In this document: positions 1 through 8,900 of the stretch, piece after piece
Layout: each line of letters begins with the position of its first letter
How positions within the stretch are numbered: the stretch's first letter is position 1
NCBI RefSeq assembly: GCF_006547145.1
Contig: NZ_CP041244.1
Coordinates: 868,001 to 932,000, forward strand
From: Actinomadura sp. WMMA1423
Lineage (GTDB): Bacteria > Actinomycetota > Actinomycetes > Streptosporangiales > Streptosporangiaceae
DNA length: 64,000 nt
Direction: 5' to 3'
The notes under the pieces: generated by a model
What the model saw: only the letters and a program-made list of their open reading frames with translations
Database searches by the model: none
Told to the model about the DNA's origin: nothing
Translations under genes and position numbers: made by a program

Positions 1-240
1 CAGGTCGCCGAGGGACTCCTCCGCCATGCGCTCGGCGACCCAACCCTCAGCGCCCGCCCGCCGTTCGGCGCCGACCAGGCGACCATGGTGCGCGCCCAGC
101 TCTGCCTCCTGATTGCCCTTGTCTTCGAGGAAGACCCCGATGACGCGGAGTTGGAGCAGTTTGTCGATGAATCTGCCGAGTACGCCGCTGAGTGGCTCGC
201 GGCTTGGCGGGACACATCCCCGTTGGGGCGGATCTCGTAG
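1..240 (+). CDS. C-terminal end of an unidentified protein (5' end outside window)
   Basis: The first 79 codons are open from the window edge and end at TAG (238-240). The peptide is acidic and probably helical, with the stretch EEDPDDAELEQFVDESAEY near the middle and a W-rich tail ending in GRIS. I do not recognise a family. Codon use is that of a real high-G+C gene, with G or C at most third positions, and no other frame is as convincing. The start lies outside the window, so neither length nor operon context can be given. Confidence 0.5.
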   Translation, partial: QVAEGLLRHALGDPTLSARPPFGADQATMVRAQLCLLIALVFEEDPDDAELEQFVDESAEYAAEWLAAWRDTSPLGRIS

Positions 241-1096
241 GGCGACGGGCACTGGCAAAACGTGAACGGCGTCGGTCCGCTTCGTCGACGCGCCCGCAGT
301 GGCCGCCGAACCTGCGGGCTCTGCGACCTTCCCTGATCTCCCGGACCTCGGTGGGACGGCCGGCGGGATCGCGGCGGAGCGGGATGCCCCGGCCGCGCGA
401 GGGTCCCGCCCGTCCACCGGAGACCATCGGCGGCTCATGCCTCGTGGTCCACAAGGACACCGGGGATACGTCGATCTGGCCGCTGCCCCGACCCCGGCCT
501 GATCACGGACCAGTTTCGGCGGGCGAAGCATGGCCAACAGGTCGACTGGGGTCCCGCCGGGGGTAGGCGAGGCTCGGCCCGGATGCCCGTCTCAGCGGTA
601 GGCCGAGGCGCGTTGGTTGGGTTGATGCTGTCAGCGCGGTTGGGCGTCCACGACTGTCCTTGTCAGAGCAACGCCCGTTGCCGCGTGTGGGCGGTGGCCC
701 TGCTCTTGCTCATAATGTGTTCGACGACGCGATCAAGCATGCCGAACTCTACGCGGTGGCCGGCGTTGGCGGCTCACCAAGGCGCCCGTCCAGCGCCGAC
801 GCGTGAAGACGGCGCGGTGGAGGTGCCGGAAGCCGACTCGTGCCTGAGGATGTGAGTACGGCGCAATGGGTGACGTGCCTCCCAGGCAAGGGTCCTCACG
901 GTTCGGGCAGCCGGACGTGCATGGGAGCGGTGGACGTCGGGCCAGCGAACGCTGTCCCGACAGCGCATAGGACCTGTTCGATACACAATTGTCCCCGCGT
1001 TCGGGCTGACCGGGCGTTCATTTCTCTGCCGAGTGATGGACGCACCGTGTACACACGGTAGTGACATGGTTACGGTCCCACCTCTCGGGGGTCAGC
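241..1096. other. Gene-poor, apparently decayed stretch
   Basis: I see no intact gene with convincing codon bias in these roughly 850 bases. Short open frames occur on both strands but overlap each other and lack ribosome binding sites. One piece, about 414-540, reads in one frame as a plausible protein fragment (GGSCLVVHKDTG...WPLP). After a frame change it continues as LITDQFRRAK. It therefore looks like a frameshifted remnant of a small gene. The last 100 bases should hold the promoter of the regulator gene that follows. Confidence 0.4.
1044..1059. promoter_or_regulatory. Palindrome upstream of the DUF5753 regulator
   Basis: ACCGTGT-AC-ACACGGT is a perfect 7+7 inverted repeat with a 2-base centre. 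It ends 37 bases before the ancestral ATG (1097) of the XRE regulator. XRE-type regulators often repress their own promoter through such a site, so an operator is a reasonable inference. No consensus was compared. Confidence 0.35.
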
Positions 1097-1138
1097 ATGG
1101 CCAGCCCGTACGTACGACGCCAGCGTCTGGCGGCCTAA
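1097..1138 (+). pseudogene. Severed N-terminal codons of the XRE/DUF5753 regulator
   Basis: From ATG 1097 the frame reads MASPYVRRQRLAA, then TAA (1136-1138). Without a break in frame it continues LRKLREERGMMADELAKRI, which joins the open gene starting at 1166. In this family the interrupted position is typically Glu (AAELRKLRE), so a GAA-to-TAA change is the simplest explanation. A GGGG tract lies just upstream of ATG 1097, consistent with the original start. The nonsense codon removes the first part of the helix-turn-helix domain from the product. Confidence 0.7.
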
Positions 1139-1165
1139 CTCCGCAAGCTCCGCGAGGAGCGCGGC

Positions 1166-1987
1166 ATGATGGCGGACGAGCTAGCCAAGCGCATCCACTA
1201 CTCGCGCATGAAGATCAGCCGCCTGGAGAACGCCCACGGCCGCCCCGACGTCGCCGACGTCGCCGACGTCGTCAAGATCCTTGACGCGTTGGAAGTCCCT
1301 GACGACCAATGGACGAAACTCATTCGCCTCGCAACAGTTGCCGCTGAGAGAGGCTGGTGGGATCGTTATGGCGAGGCCATGGGAGCGCGTCAGCGGCTCT
1401 ACGCGGATATCGAGTCTGGGGCAGCCACCATCCGCGGCTACAGTCCCAGTTCCATCCCCGGGGTACTGCAAACCCCAGAGATGATCGCTGCCATGATCCG
1501 GCTGGCGAAGGCCGAGGGGACGTCCGACTTCGTGCCCGCCAAGATGACCCAGGCACGCCTACGTCGCCAAGAAGAAATTCTCCGCCCTGGTGGTCCGCGG
1601 TACGACTTCATCCTGGATGAGGTTGTTCTCCGCCGCATCGTCGTCCCCCAGTCGCTCTTTGCAGCACAGGTGCGCCACATCATTAGGACAGTCACGGAGG
1701 TGCCTCACCTCAACATCCAAGTCCTGCCAGTCAACTTTTGTATACAAGGGTACCCCCTCCCCACCGTCCCGTTTTTTCTCTACACCTTCCCTGACCAGGA
1801 CGATCCGCCGATGACCGTTGTCGACACAGTCACAACGGACATCATCCACACCGCGCGGCAGGACGTTGAGCGGTACACACGGAGGTACGATCACCTCAGC
1901 CAAGCCGCACTCCCCCCAGAGGACAGCATCGCGATGCTGACCGACATAGCGGATCGACTGACCGAGCAGACAGGACCCCATTCATGA
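1166..1987 (+). CDS. XRE-family regulator with DUF5753 domain, N-terminally truncated
   Basis: The 273-codon frame opens with ATG ATG. It keeps the recognition part of a Cro/C1-type helix-turn-helix (ADELAKRIHYSRMKISRLENAHGRPD, residues about 3-30). A DUF5753 domain follows (about 90-270), with the family hallmarks YSPSSIPGVLQTPEMI, RQEEIL and the LNIQVLPV strand. Such proteins pair with a small DUF397 protein in actinomycetes, and here the DUF397 gene overlaps by ATGA. An in-frame TAA at 1136 separates this frame from its ancestral start at 1097, so roughly 23 residues including the first helix are missing if translation starts at 1166. It may be a pseudogene, or it may be re-initiated with altered DNA binding. 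Confidence 0.75.
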   Translation: MMADELAKRIHYSRMKISRLENAHGRPDVADVADVVKILDALEVPDDQWTKLIRLATVAAERGWWDRYGEAMGARQRLYADIESGAATIRGYSPSSIPGVLQTPEMIAAMIRLAKAEGTSDFVPAKMTQARLRRQEEILRPGGPRYDFILDEVVLRRIVVPQSLFAAQVRHIIRTVTEVPHLNIQVLPVNFCIQGYPLPTVPFFLYTFPDQDDPPMTVVDTVTTDIIHTARQDVERYTRRYDHLSQAALPPEDSIAMLTDIADRLTEQTGPHS

Positions 1988-2175
1988 GGGAGAAGTACCC
2001 CCACTGGCGCAAGGCGCGTCGCAGTGAAGCAGGAGCCGAGTGCGTCGAGGTCGCCTTGGCCACGAACCAACAGACCATCGGTGTTCGCGACTCCAAGGAG
2101 CAAGGCATCGGCCCGACCCTAGAGTTCACACGTCCAGAGTGGGCAACCTTCCTTGGTGCCATCCGGTCAAATTGA
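1984..2175 (+). CDS. DUF397 domain protein
   Basis: This 63-residue protein starts at an ATG that overlaps the upstream TGA (ATGA), so the two genes are translationally coupled. It has the DUF397 layout: an N-terminal WRKARRSEAGAECVEVA strand pair, then VRDSKEQGIGPTLEFTRPEWATFLGAI. DUF397 proteins are small partners of XRE/DUF5753 regulators. Some pairs, such as Scr1/Scr2 in Streptomyces, are described as toxin-antitoxin-like. The exact biochemical role is unknown. Confidence 0.85.
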   Translation: MREKYPHWRKARRSEAGAECVEVALATNQQTIGVRDSKEQGIGPTLEFTRPEWATFLGAIRSN

Positions 2176-2177
2176 TA

Positions 2178-2285
2178 GGACGCCACAGGAATTCGTGACC
2201 CCAAGACTCACGGTATCGGCCCGGCCCTGAAGCTGATGCGCCAAGAGCGGACAGCCCTGCTCGACTCGCCCGAACGAGTTAAGCG
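2178..2285 (+). pseudogene. Remnant of a second DUF397 gene
   Basis: Directly after the DUF397 stop, one frame reads GIRDPKTHGIGPALKLMRQERTALL. This parallels the C-terminal half of the intact protein (GVRDSKEQGIGPTLEFTRPEWATFL). There is no start codon or N-terminal half. The piece is best explained as a decayed tandem duplicate or the scar of a recombination between DUF397 copies. Confidence 0.55.
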
Positions 2286-2307
2286 GGCATTCCCGACCTC
2301 GGCACGG

Positions 2308-5300
2308 TCAGGAGGTCTTCTTCCTGAAACCGCCGCGCTTCGGCTTCTCGGGACGCCAGTTCTTGAGATCGTCGTCCGAGATCCCATACGTGCGCTGCTT
2401 GTCCTCTAGGTACATGCCGTAGGCGTCGGCTGGGCTCTGCCCGAACGCCGGGTCAACTTCGCCATGCCACTGCCGCACCCATGGCAGTACTTCGGCCAGA
2501 CTGGCGAGCAACGGAGTCAAGCGAGCTGCGTCCCACCCGTCCTGAGTGGCCCGCTCCTCGATCAATGTCATGAGCGCCTGACCCTGCTCCCGATGATCCC
2601 ATCCAGCCCACCCGAGAAGCATGGACGAGTCCCCGTCCGGCCCACTCCCCGGGTACGAGATGAACCGCTCCTTGGGCACATCCAACTTCCCACGGTTCCG
2701 CCAGTACGAGGTCTTGAGGAAGTCAGCCGAGGTGTACTTGGGAGGTACCGGAATGTCGAGCCGCTTACCCGTCCGGTCCTCTTCGCGCTGCTGCTCCCAG
2801 ACGTCCTCCCACTGCGCCCGCTTCCGCAGGCCAGACGGGTCCTTGTAGCGCAGAACCGCTAGATGTGGCACATGCTCATCCTGCACGATCTCCGCGACCA
2901 CCTTGGCCAACTCTGCGTCATCATCCGCGTACAGACGAGCAACGGACACAAAGTCTTCATCCCGCCGAAGCTGGTCAGCAAGTTGGTTCACCGTCATAGC
3001 CTGCGGCTGCTCGACACCGTACTCATCGTTCTTAAACCAGAGCGAACGCCCTTCACACCGATCCAGCAACCAGCTCCGAAGTGCAGACTTTTCCTGCTTC
3101 TCCCAAGGTTCCGTGGCCCACCGCCGCTTACACTCCGGCCGCTCGATCAGCGCAATATCTCGCCGAAGTTCGATTATTTCAATCCGCTTCTCGACGAGCT
3201 GCCGATAATTCTCTGGCCAATGTTCAGGAATCTCCGTGACCGGCGTAGATTCATGTCGATTGAACCACTCGGTCTCATACTCGCCTCGTTCTATTTTGCG
3301 AGCGAGCACAATCTCAAATGCTCGCTCGCCTAGGCGAATAGCAGGTAGCTCATCAATTGGCACGGTCAACTTCTCACCGAGAAGCTCGTAGAGCGTATAG
3401 CACTCCCAGTCGAGCTCTTCCTGCAGCGCAATCATCCGCCCCTGAAGCATTTCCCATCGATCGCGGGCCTTGTCGAGAAGTCTACGGTTTACTTGACCGT
3501 CCTCGATTACGCTTGCGGGACTTGACTGCAAGAGTTGCGCGGCAAGACTGTTGAGAGCACGGCTATATGCCAATGGCAGATTCTCGGGCAACGGGAAGTC
3601 TTGGAACTTGTTGCCAGCGAATTCGAAAAACCTCTCCCAATCCTGGGATTTGAAGCCCTCGTTTACCCCCTGCGCACCCTTATTATGACATACCTGCTTA
3701 AGCCAGAAGCAGGCTACGGAACTGTTGAGCAAGCCCAAAAGTTGAACGTATTCCTCTTCCGTAGCTTCCCTGGAGAGTTGGATCACCGGGGCATGTCGAT
3801 TATGCAATCTGCAGCTAGGTAGGTATGCAAAATGATTATGAGTTTGAACGAATGGCCAAGTCAGTACAGGCCCGCCTAGCCGCGTTTTTGCAACCTGATG
3901 CCACTCCCACCAGGATCGTCCCTGATCCCGATAAGTTGATCTCCCGAAGGTCGCCCTAGCCCAAAGACGCGTCTTGTTCGGCCACATCAATTTCTTAAGC
4001 ATGGGCCGCATGTCAATATCAACAAGGCGGGCTTCTTCCCGGTAAGGGAAAATGGCAACATTCTTGCTGATGGCCTGGTAGTCACGAGCGTCGTCACCTG
4101 TTATGAACGCACGCCAGCAGTCAGCCTCCACGCCTAGCCGTCGGAGAGTCTCGGGCGTGAACAGGAAGGCGTCATCAGCATTAGTCTGGCCGGTATACCC
4201 AATAGAGGCAGCGACCTTTCTAAGCCGATCGTGCGCAGCAGACTCAATATCCTTAATAAGATCAGTTGCGCCCCCGCCACCCAAAGACCATGGATGCTTG
4301 CGGAACACTTCACGAGCGACATCAGCTACGCTAACCCACTCGTTGATGAATCCCGGCTCATCGTAGCCATTAGCAATAGCTTGCCAGACGTTTCCTCTAC
4401 TCGGGTCTGCTGGTTCTCGCGGCTCACCACGGATGCCCATTACAGTTCGAACCGGAGTGGTCTCCTTAGGCCAGCGACGCTGGCCTATGAGAATAACTGT
4501 GGGGGTCCCATGGCCAGGAATGAACGCACCGGAAGTGTCGATCACCAATGATAGATCTACAGTCGGCAAGAAGTCATTTACAAGTTTCCTCCCGAAATCA
4601 CGCTTGGCAAACCCGTTCGATGTTATTTGTCCAACGTAGCCAGCAGGGCTTCCACCTACCTCACCCCGGACAGCTAGTTGAAAAAAGCGCTCAGCAAAAG
4701 GTACTGACAATTGATACTCCCTATAGCAACTACTATAGGCCCTATAGTTAAGGCTTTCCTGAGCATCAGAAGGGGTAATATAGGGTGGATTTCCCACCAC
4801 AACATGATAACTTCCCACGCCGAGGAGATCTGCTTCTTCCACGCCCCTCTTCGGCTGGGCACTCACATAATCGTAAATGTCTTCTGTCGCATAAACGTGC
4901 GGCTCCGCCTGCGAGATCAAGTCCGCTTGTATCCCAGGCGCACCTCTCCCATGAAGCAGCGAGTCTCCGGTCGCTATAACTATCGGAAAATCAGGCGCGC
5001 CTGCAAGTGAAGAAACCTCACCTGCTCTCATCGCCGCAACGAGTAGCCGAAACCGCGCTATACCAGTCGCAAAAGGGTTCTTGTCTACTCCATGGACCGA
5101 CAACAACGCTAGGCGGACATGGTCCCACTTATTCGCTCCACGCTCCGCGTTTTGCCACTTGCGGAAAATTCGATTGAATGCACCCAGCAAAAAGTGTCCA
5201 GAGCCGCAGGTGGGGTCGATAACCCTAAGACCCCTCAGTCCGAAGCTGTCGACGGCAAGTTCAAGAGTTCGGTCGAGAATAAATTCTTCCACAAACTCCG

Positions 5301-5910
5301 GAGTCTGCAGTAGCGCGTACTTCTCCTGAGCCTCAATAGACAGGTACTGGTACAGGTCGCCCAGGAACCGGGTGTCCCACTCGGGGTCGGTGAAGTCGTG
5401 GACGATCTCCCCGTCCTCGCTCCGCCGCCGCCAGAACGCCAGCAGCGCCTTCGCCGCGTGGTGCGGGATCTCGATCTGCCACATCGGGTTGTGCGCCCGG
5501 TCGAACAACCCCGCCGCAACCGGGGAGCGCGACATCTCTCCGAACCCCGCCAGGATCCAGTCCCGGTCAGTGTCATGCGGATGCTGCCGGATGTAGTCGG
5601 CCTGCCGTTCCTGCGCCAAGTCGAGCCGCTCCCCCGGCCCGGCCAGGAACGGCACTTCTATCAGGCCGTTGTCCTCGCAGAACCGCAGGAACACCGTGCC
5701 CAGCACCCAGGCGACCGCCGCCTGTGTCACCCGATCGTCCAACCACGACTCGTACGTCGCCGCGATCCGGCTCGCCGCACGGGCTTGCTGCCACTCCCCG
5801 TACAGGCGGGCGTGGATGTCCCCGTCGTCGGCCGCGCGCTCCCGCAAGTCGCCTTCGAGGGCGCCGACCTGCTTCTTCAGGTCGGCGAGCAGCGCCTTGC
5901 GGTCGATCAT
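2308..5910 (-). CDS. pglX: BREX-2/Pgl adenine-specific DNA methyltransferase PglX
   Basis: This 1,200-residue protein is the usual size for PglX. The start ATG (5910) overlaps the pglW stop (ATGA). It carries the SAM-binding motif DPTCGSGHFLLGAF (about 232-245) and the catalytic NPPY of N6-adenine methyltransferases (374-377, in VVVGNPPYIT). A long C-terminal part should recognise the target. In Pgl/BREX type 2 defence PglX modifies host DNA and takes part in blocking phage. Base composition is odd: about residues 188-1017 are far less G+C-rich than the N terminus (hand counts near 40% at 4681-4740 against 75% at 5401-5460), suggesting mosaic origin. pglY and pglZ are not nearby. Confidence 0.9.
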   Translation of the reverse strand: MIDRKALLADLKKQVGALEGDLRERAADDGDIHARLYGEWQQARAASRIAATYESWLDDRVTQAAVAWVLGTVFLRFCEDNGLIEVPFLAGPGERLDLAQERQADYIRQHPHDTDRDWILAGFGEMSRSPVAAGLFDRAHNPMWQIEIPHHAAKALLAFWRRRSEDGEIVHDFTDPEWDTRFLGDLYQYLSIEAQEKYALLQTPEFVEEFILDRTLELAVDSFGLRGLRVIDPTCGSGHFLLGAFNRIFRKWQNAERGANKWDHVRLALLSVHGVDKNPFATGIARFRLLVAAMRAGEVSSLAGAPDFPIVIATGDSLLHGRGAPGIQADLISQAEPHVYATEDIYDYVSAQPKRGVEEADLLGVGSYHVVVGNPPYITPSDAQESLNYRAYSSCYREYQLSVPFAERFFQLAVRGEVGGSPAGYVGQITSNGFAKRDFGRKLVNDFLPTVDLSLVIDTSGAFIPGHGTPTVILIGQRRWPKETTPVRTVMGIRGEPREPADPSRGNVWQAIANGYDEPGFINEWVSVADVAREVFRKHPWSLGGGGATDLIKDIESAAHDRLRKVAASIGYTGQTNADDAFLFTPETLRRLGVEADCWRAFITGDDARDYQAISKNVAIFPYREEARLVDIDMRPMLKKLMWPNKTRLWARATFGRSTYRDQGRSWWEWHQVAKTRLGGPVLTWPFVQTHNHFAYLPSCRLHNRHAPVIQLSREATEEEYVQLLGLLNSSVACFWLKQVCHNKGAQGVNEGFKSQDWERFFEFAGNKFQDFPLPENLPLAYSRALNSLAAQLLQSSPASVIEDGQVNRRLLDKARDRWEMLQGRMIALQEELDWECYTLYELLGEKLTVPIDELPAIRLGERAFEIVLARKIERGEYETEWFNRHESTPVTEIPEHWPENYRQLVEKRIEIIELRRDIALIERPECKRRWATEPWEKQEKSALRSWLLDRCEGRSLWFKNDEYGVEQPQAMTVNQLADQLRRDEDFVSVARLYADDDAELAKVVAEIVQDEHVPHLAVLRYKDPSGLRKRAQWEDVWEQQREEDRTGKRLDIPVPPKYTSADFLKTSYWRNRGKLDVPKERFISYPGSGPDGDSSMLLGWAGWDHREQGQALMTLIEERATQDGWDAARLTPLLASLAEVLPWVRQWHGEVDPAFGQSPADAYGMYLEDKQRTYGISDDDLKNWRPEKPKRGGFRKKTS

Positions 5911-8900
5911 GAGGCTCTCCCGGTCGAAAGTTCGTCGTGCTGCCCGAAGGTTCCGGGCAGCACGAGGCGTTCGTTGCTGGTGTTGGTCTGGACGACCACG
6001 TCGTCCAGCAGGGGCAGGGCCTTCGGGTCCTGCATCGGGCAGAGCAGCCACAGTCCGTGCGGCGCTTCGTGCGGGTCGCGGGCCGCGTCGGCGAGGCGGG
6101 ACAGGAGTTCCGGCCCACCCTTGTAGCGCGCGAGGGGTGTCGCGTCGTGCAGCAGCGGCACGCAGCCGGCCGCACGAATCACCTTCTCGACGTCCGTGAA
6201 CGCTTGGGCGACGAGTTGGTGGTAGACGGGCGGGGCGGTGGCCGGGTCCGCGCCGAGCATCGTCGTCCAAGTGGGCTTGCCTCGAGCGGCGACGATTTCG
6301 CGGAGCGCCCGCATGAATTCGGTGGTCACGTTGATGGGTGTGACCTCGTCGAACACGGCGAGTGCGGCGAGCACGGCCTCTGCGTGCCTCGTGCGGGTCT
6401 TGAGGGCGAGGAAGCCGCCGCCGTCGATGCTGCCGAGGAGCCGCCCGGTGACCTGGTCGGTGTCCAGGTGGCCGGTTGCGGACGTCCCGGAGCTGCGCCC
6501 GTGGCTGTATGTGCGGGCGGCGTTGTCGAACCGCTTGTCGACGAGGCGCTTGCCGTCCTTGTTCCATTCGACCTGGTAGTCCGCCTTGCGAAGCGCCTTG
6601 AACAGCGCGGCGGGGAAACCGTCACCATCCGGCAGTGTGGTCATGCGGGGGAAGCGGGCGAGGACGCGGCGGCGCAGGTCTCGCGGCGTGATGCCGTCCC
6701 CCGCCAGGTATCCGGAGAGTTGCGCCAGCTTCAGCGCACGCACCGGGTCCAGGTCGCGCGGGTACAGCTCCAGGCGGGCGGTGACGGCCGCGTTCGTGGA
6801 CGCGGCCGCTGCCAAGGCGACGAGAGCCGTATCGGGGAGCAGCGGCATCTCGGCCGGGACGATCACTTCGCGGAGCGTTCCGCGAACCGTGACGGCGCTG
6901 GGCAGCGGGTCCATCCCGGCCAGGTCGTCGGCGCGCTTGCCGAGCTCCTCGGCGTAGTCGAACAGGTCGGCGGCGCTGGGCAGGTCCGAGTCCTCGGGGG
7001 CGCGGAGGGCGACGAGGACGACCTTCCCCCCGGGGCCGGTGCGGCGTTTGGCGAGGCGCGGCTCGTCCAGGCGTTCCTCGGTCTCGATCGCGACGCGGAG
7101 GGCGGCGCCGGCGACGGCGCGGCGGGCGTCCGGGTCGGCGAGGCCGCTGCCGCGGCGGGCGAGCAGCTCGGTGGCGAGCTGGTCCGCTTCGAGGACGCGT
7201 CCCTTCTCGGCGAGGATCGCGACGACGTCCTCGCGCAGCGGCCGGATCGCGCTGTCCGCCGTCCAGCGGCGGCGGGCGACGGCGAGGGCCTGCGAGACGT
7301 CGGTGGGCTTGATGCGCTTGAGGTCGGCGATGTCCCGCTGCGGCGCCCACAGTTCCAGCGGGGCCTTGGCGCCGTCCGGGCCGGGCAGGGCGAGGACGAG
7401 CCTGATGATCTGGGTCTCCTGGGTGTCACCCTTGGGGACGAGGCGGCCGGCGATCTCGTCGAGGCTGAGGCTCTTGAACCTGTCCTTGGCGGTGGTGCCC
7501 GCGACGGAGATGTCCTCGGCGGCGGCGCGCTGGTCCTTCGCGGCGTCGGTGACCGACTCGCGCGAGTGGAACTTCGCCCGCCATCCGGTCGCCAGGTCCA
7601 GCAGCTCGTTGCGGGGGCGGGAGCCGATACCGAGACGGCTCAGCCGGTGGACGCGAGTCGCCGGGATCGCCATCAGGTCCTTGACCGTGGACACGCCCAG
7701 GCCGTCGATCGCGGCGGACAGAGCGCGCGGCGACAGCCCGGCCTCCACGAGGGGCGTCCCCGGTTCGGCGGCCTCGGCCTGGGCCTTGCGGGCCTGGATG
7801 ACGTCGTCGGTGTCCTCGTCGGTGCTGCCCGGCGTGGTCGGCGGCGCGGTCTGGTCGAGGTCGAGGAACATGCCGCGCCAGGCGTCCCGCATCTGCTTGA
7901 GCGACGCGAACCGCTTATCTGCGTCGCGGTGCAGCGCCTTGCGGAAGAACGCGGCGAGCGCGTCGCGGAGGCCGGCGTCGAAGCGGTCCTCGGAGATCTG
8001 CGGGGTGGACTCGGCCTTGTCGATGAACTCGGCCTCGGCCATGCCGTCGCCCCAGGAGGGGCGTTCCGCGGCGGCCATCTCGTGGAGGGTGACGGCGATG
8101 GCGTAGCGCTCGGCGTGCTCGTCGTAGCGGGGGCGGCGGTCGATGCCGACGAACGGGTCCCGGTAGTCGGGGGTTCCGGCTTTGACGGCGGTGTCGGGGG
8201 TGCCCGCCATGGAGAAGTCGAGCATGACCAGGCGGCTGGTGTTGTTGGCGAGGCGTCGGATGGCGAGGTTCTCCGGCTTGATGTCGCGGTGCCGGACGCC
8301 TTCCTCCTCCAGGTAGTCGGCGGCGTCGAACAACTCGTCGCCGAACTTCTCCAGCTCGTCCGGGGAGAGGCGGCCCTGCCGTTTGATGTGCTCGGCGAGG
8401 GTGGCCTGCCCGGCGTATTCGAGCGCGACGACGGTGCGGCCGGCGACCTCGAACGGGCCCTCGATCAGCCCGACGATGCGGGTGCTGCGCAGCCGGGCGA
8501 GCAGCGCGGCCTCGGCGTGCAGGCGGTCGGCGGCGGCCTCGGTCAGCGCGACCTTCAGGACGCCGGTCTGCGTGCCGTCGGGCGCTTCGCGTTCGGCGAG
8601 GAACGTGCGGGACGTGGAGCCCTGGCCGAGGTTGCGCTGGACCGTCCAACCGTGGACGACTGTGCCGCGGACGGCGTCCAGGGGGTCCTGGTCGGGTTCG
8701 GCGTCGGGCGCGGTCAGTTCCTCCTCGATCATGTCGAGGTATTCCAGGAAGTCCTTCGCCGACTCGCAGCGCTTGAAGACTTCGAGCTGGGTGGCGTCCT
8801 GGATGACCTCGTCCATCAGCGGAGTGATGGACTCGTCCACCGCGGACGGGGTGAGGCAGTGCTCCTCGGTGAGGCGGCTGGCAAGGGTGCCGCGGCTGTC

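Noticed and set aside
5911..6567. N-terminal extension of PglX by about 219 codons
   Set aside because: It lies within pglW in another frame and is Arg/Pro-rich. ATG 5910, coupled to the pglW stop, matches the family N terminus and length.
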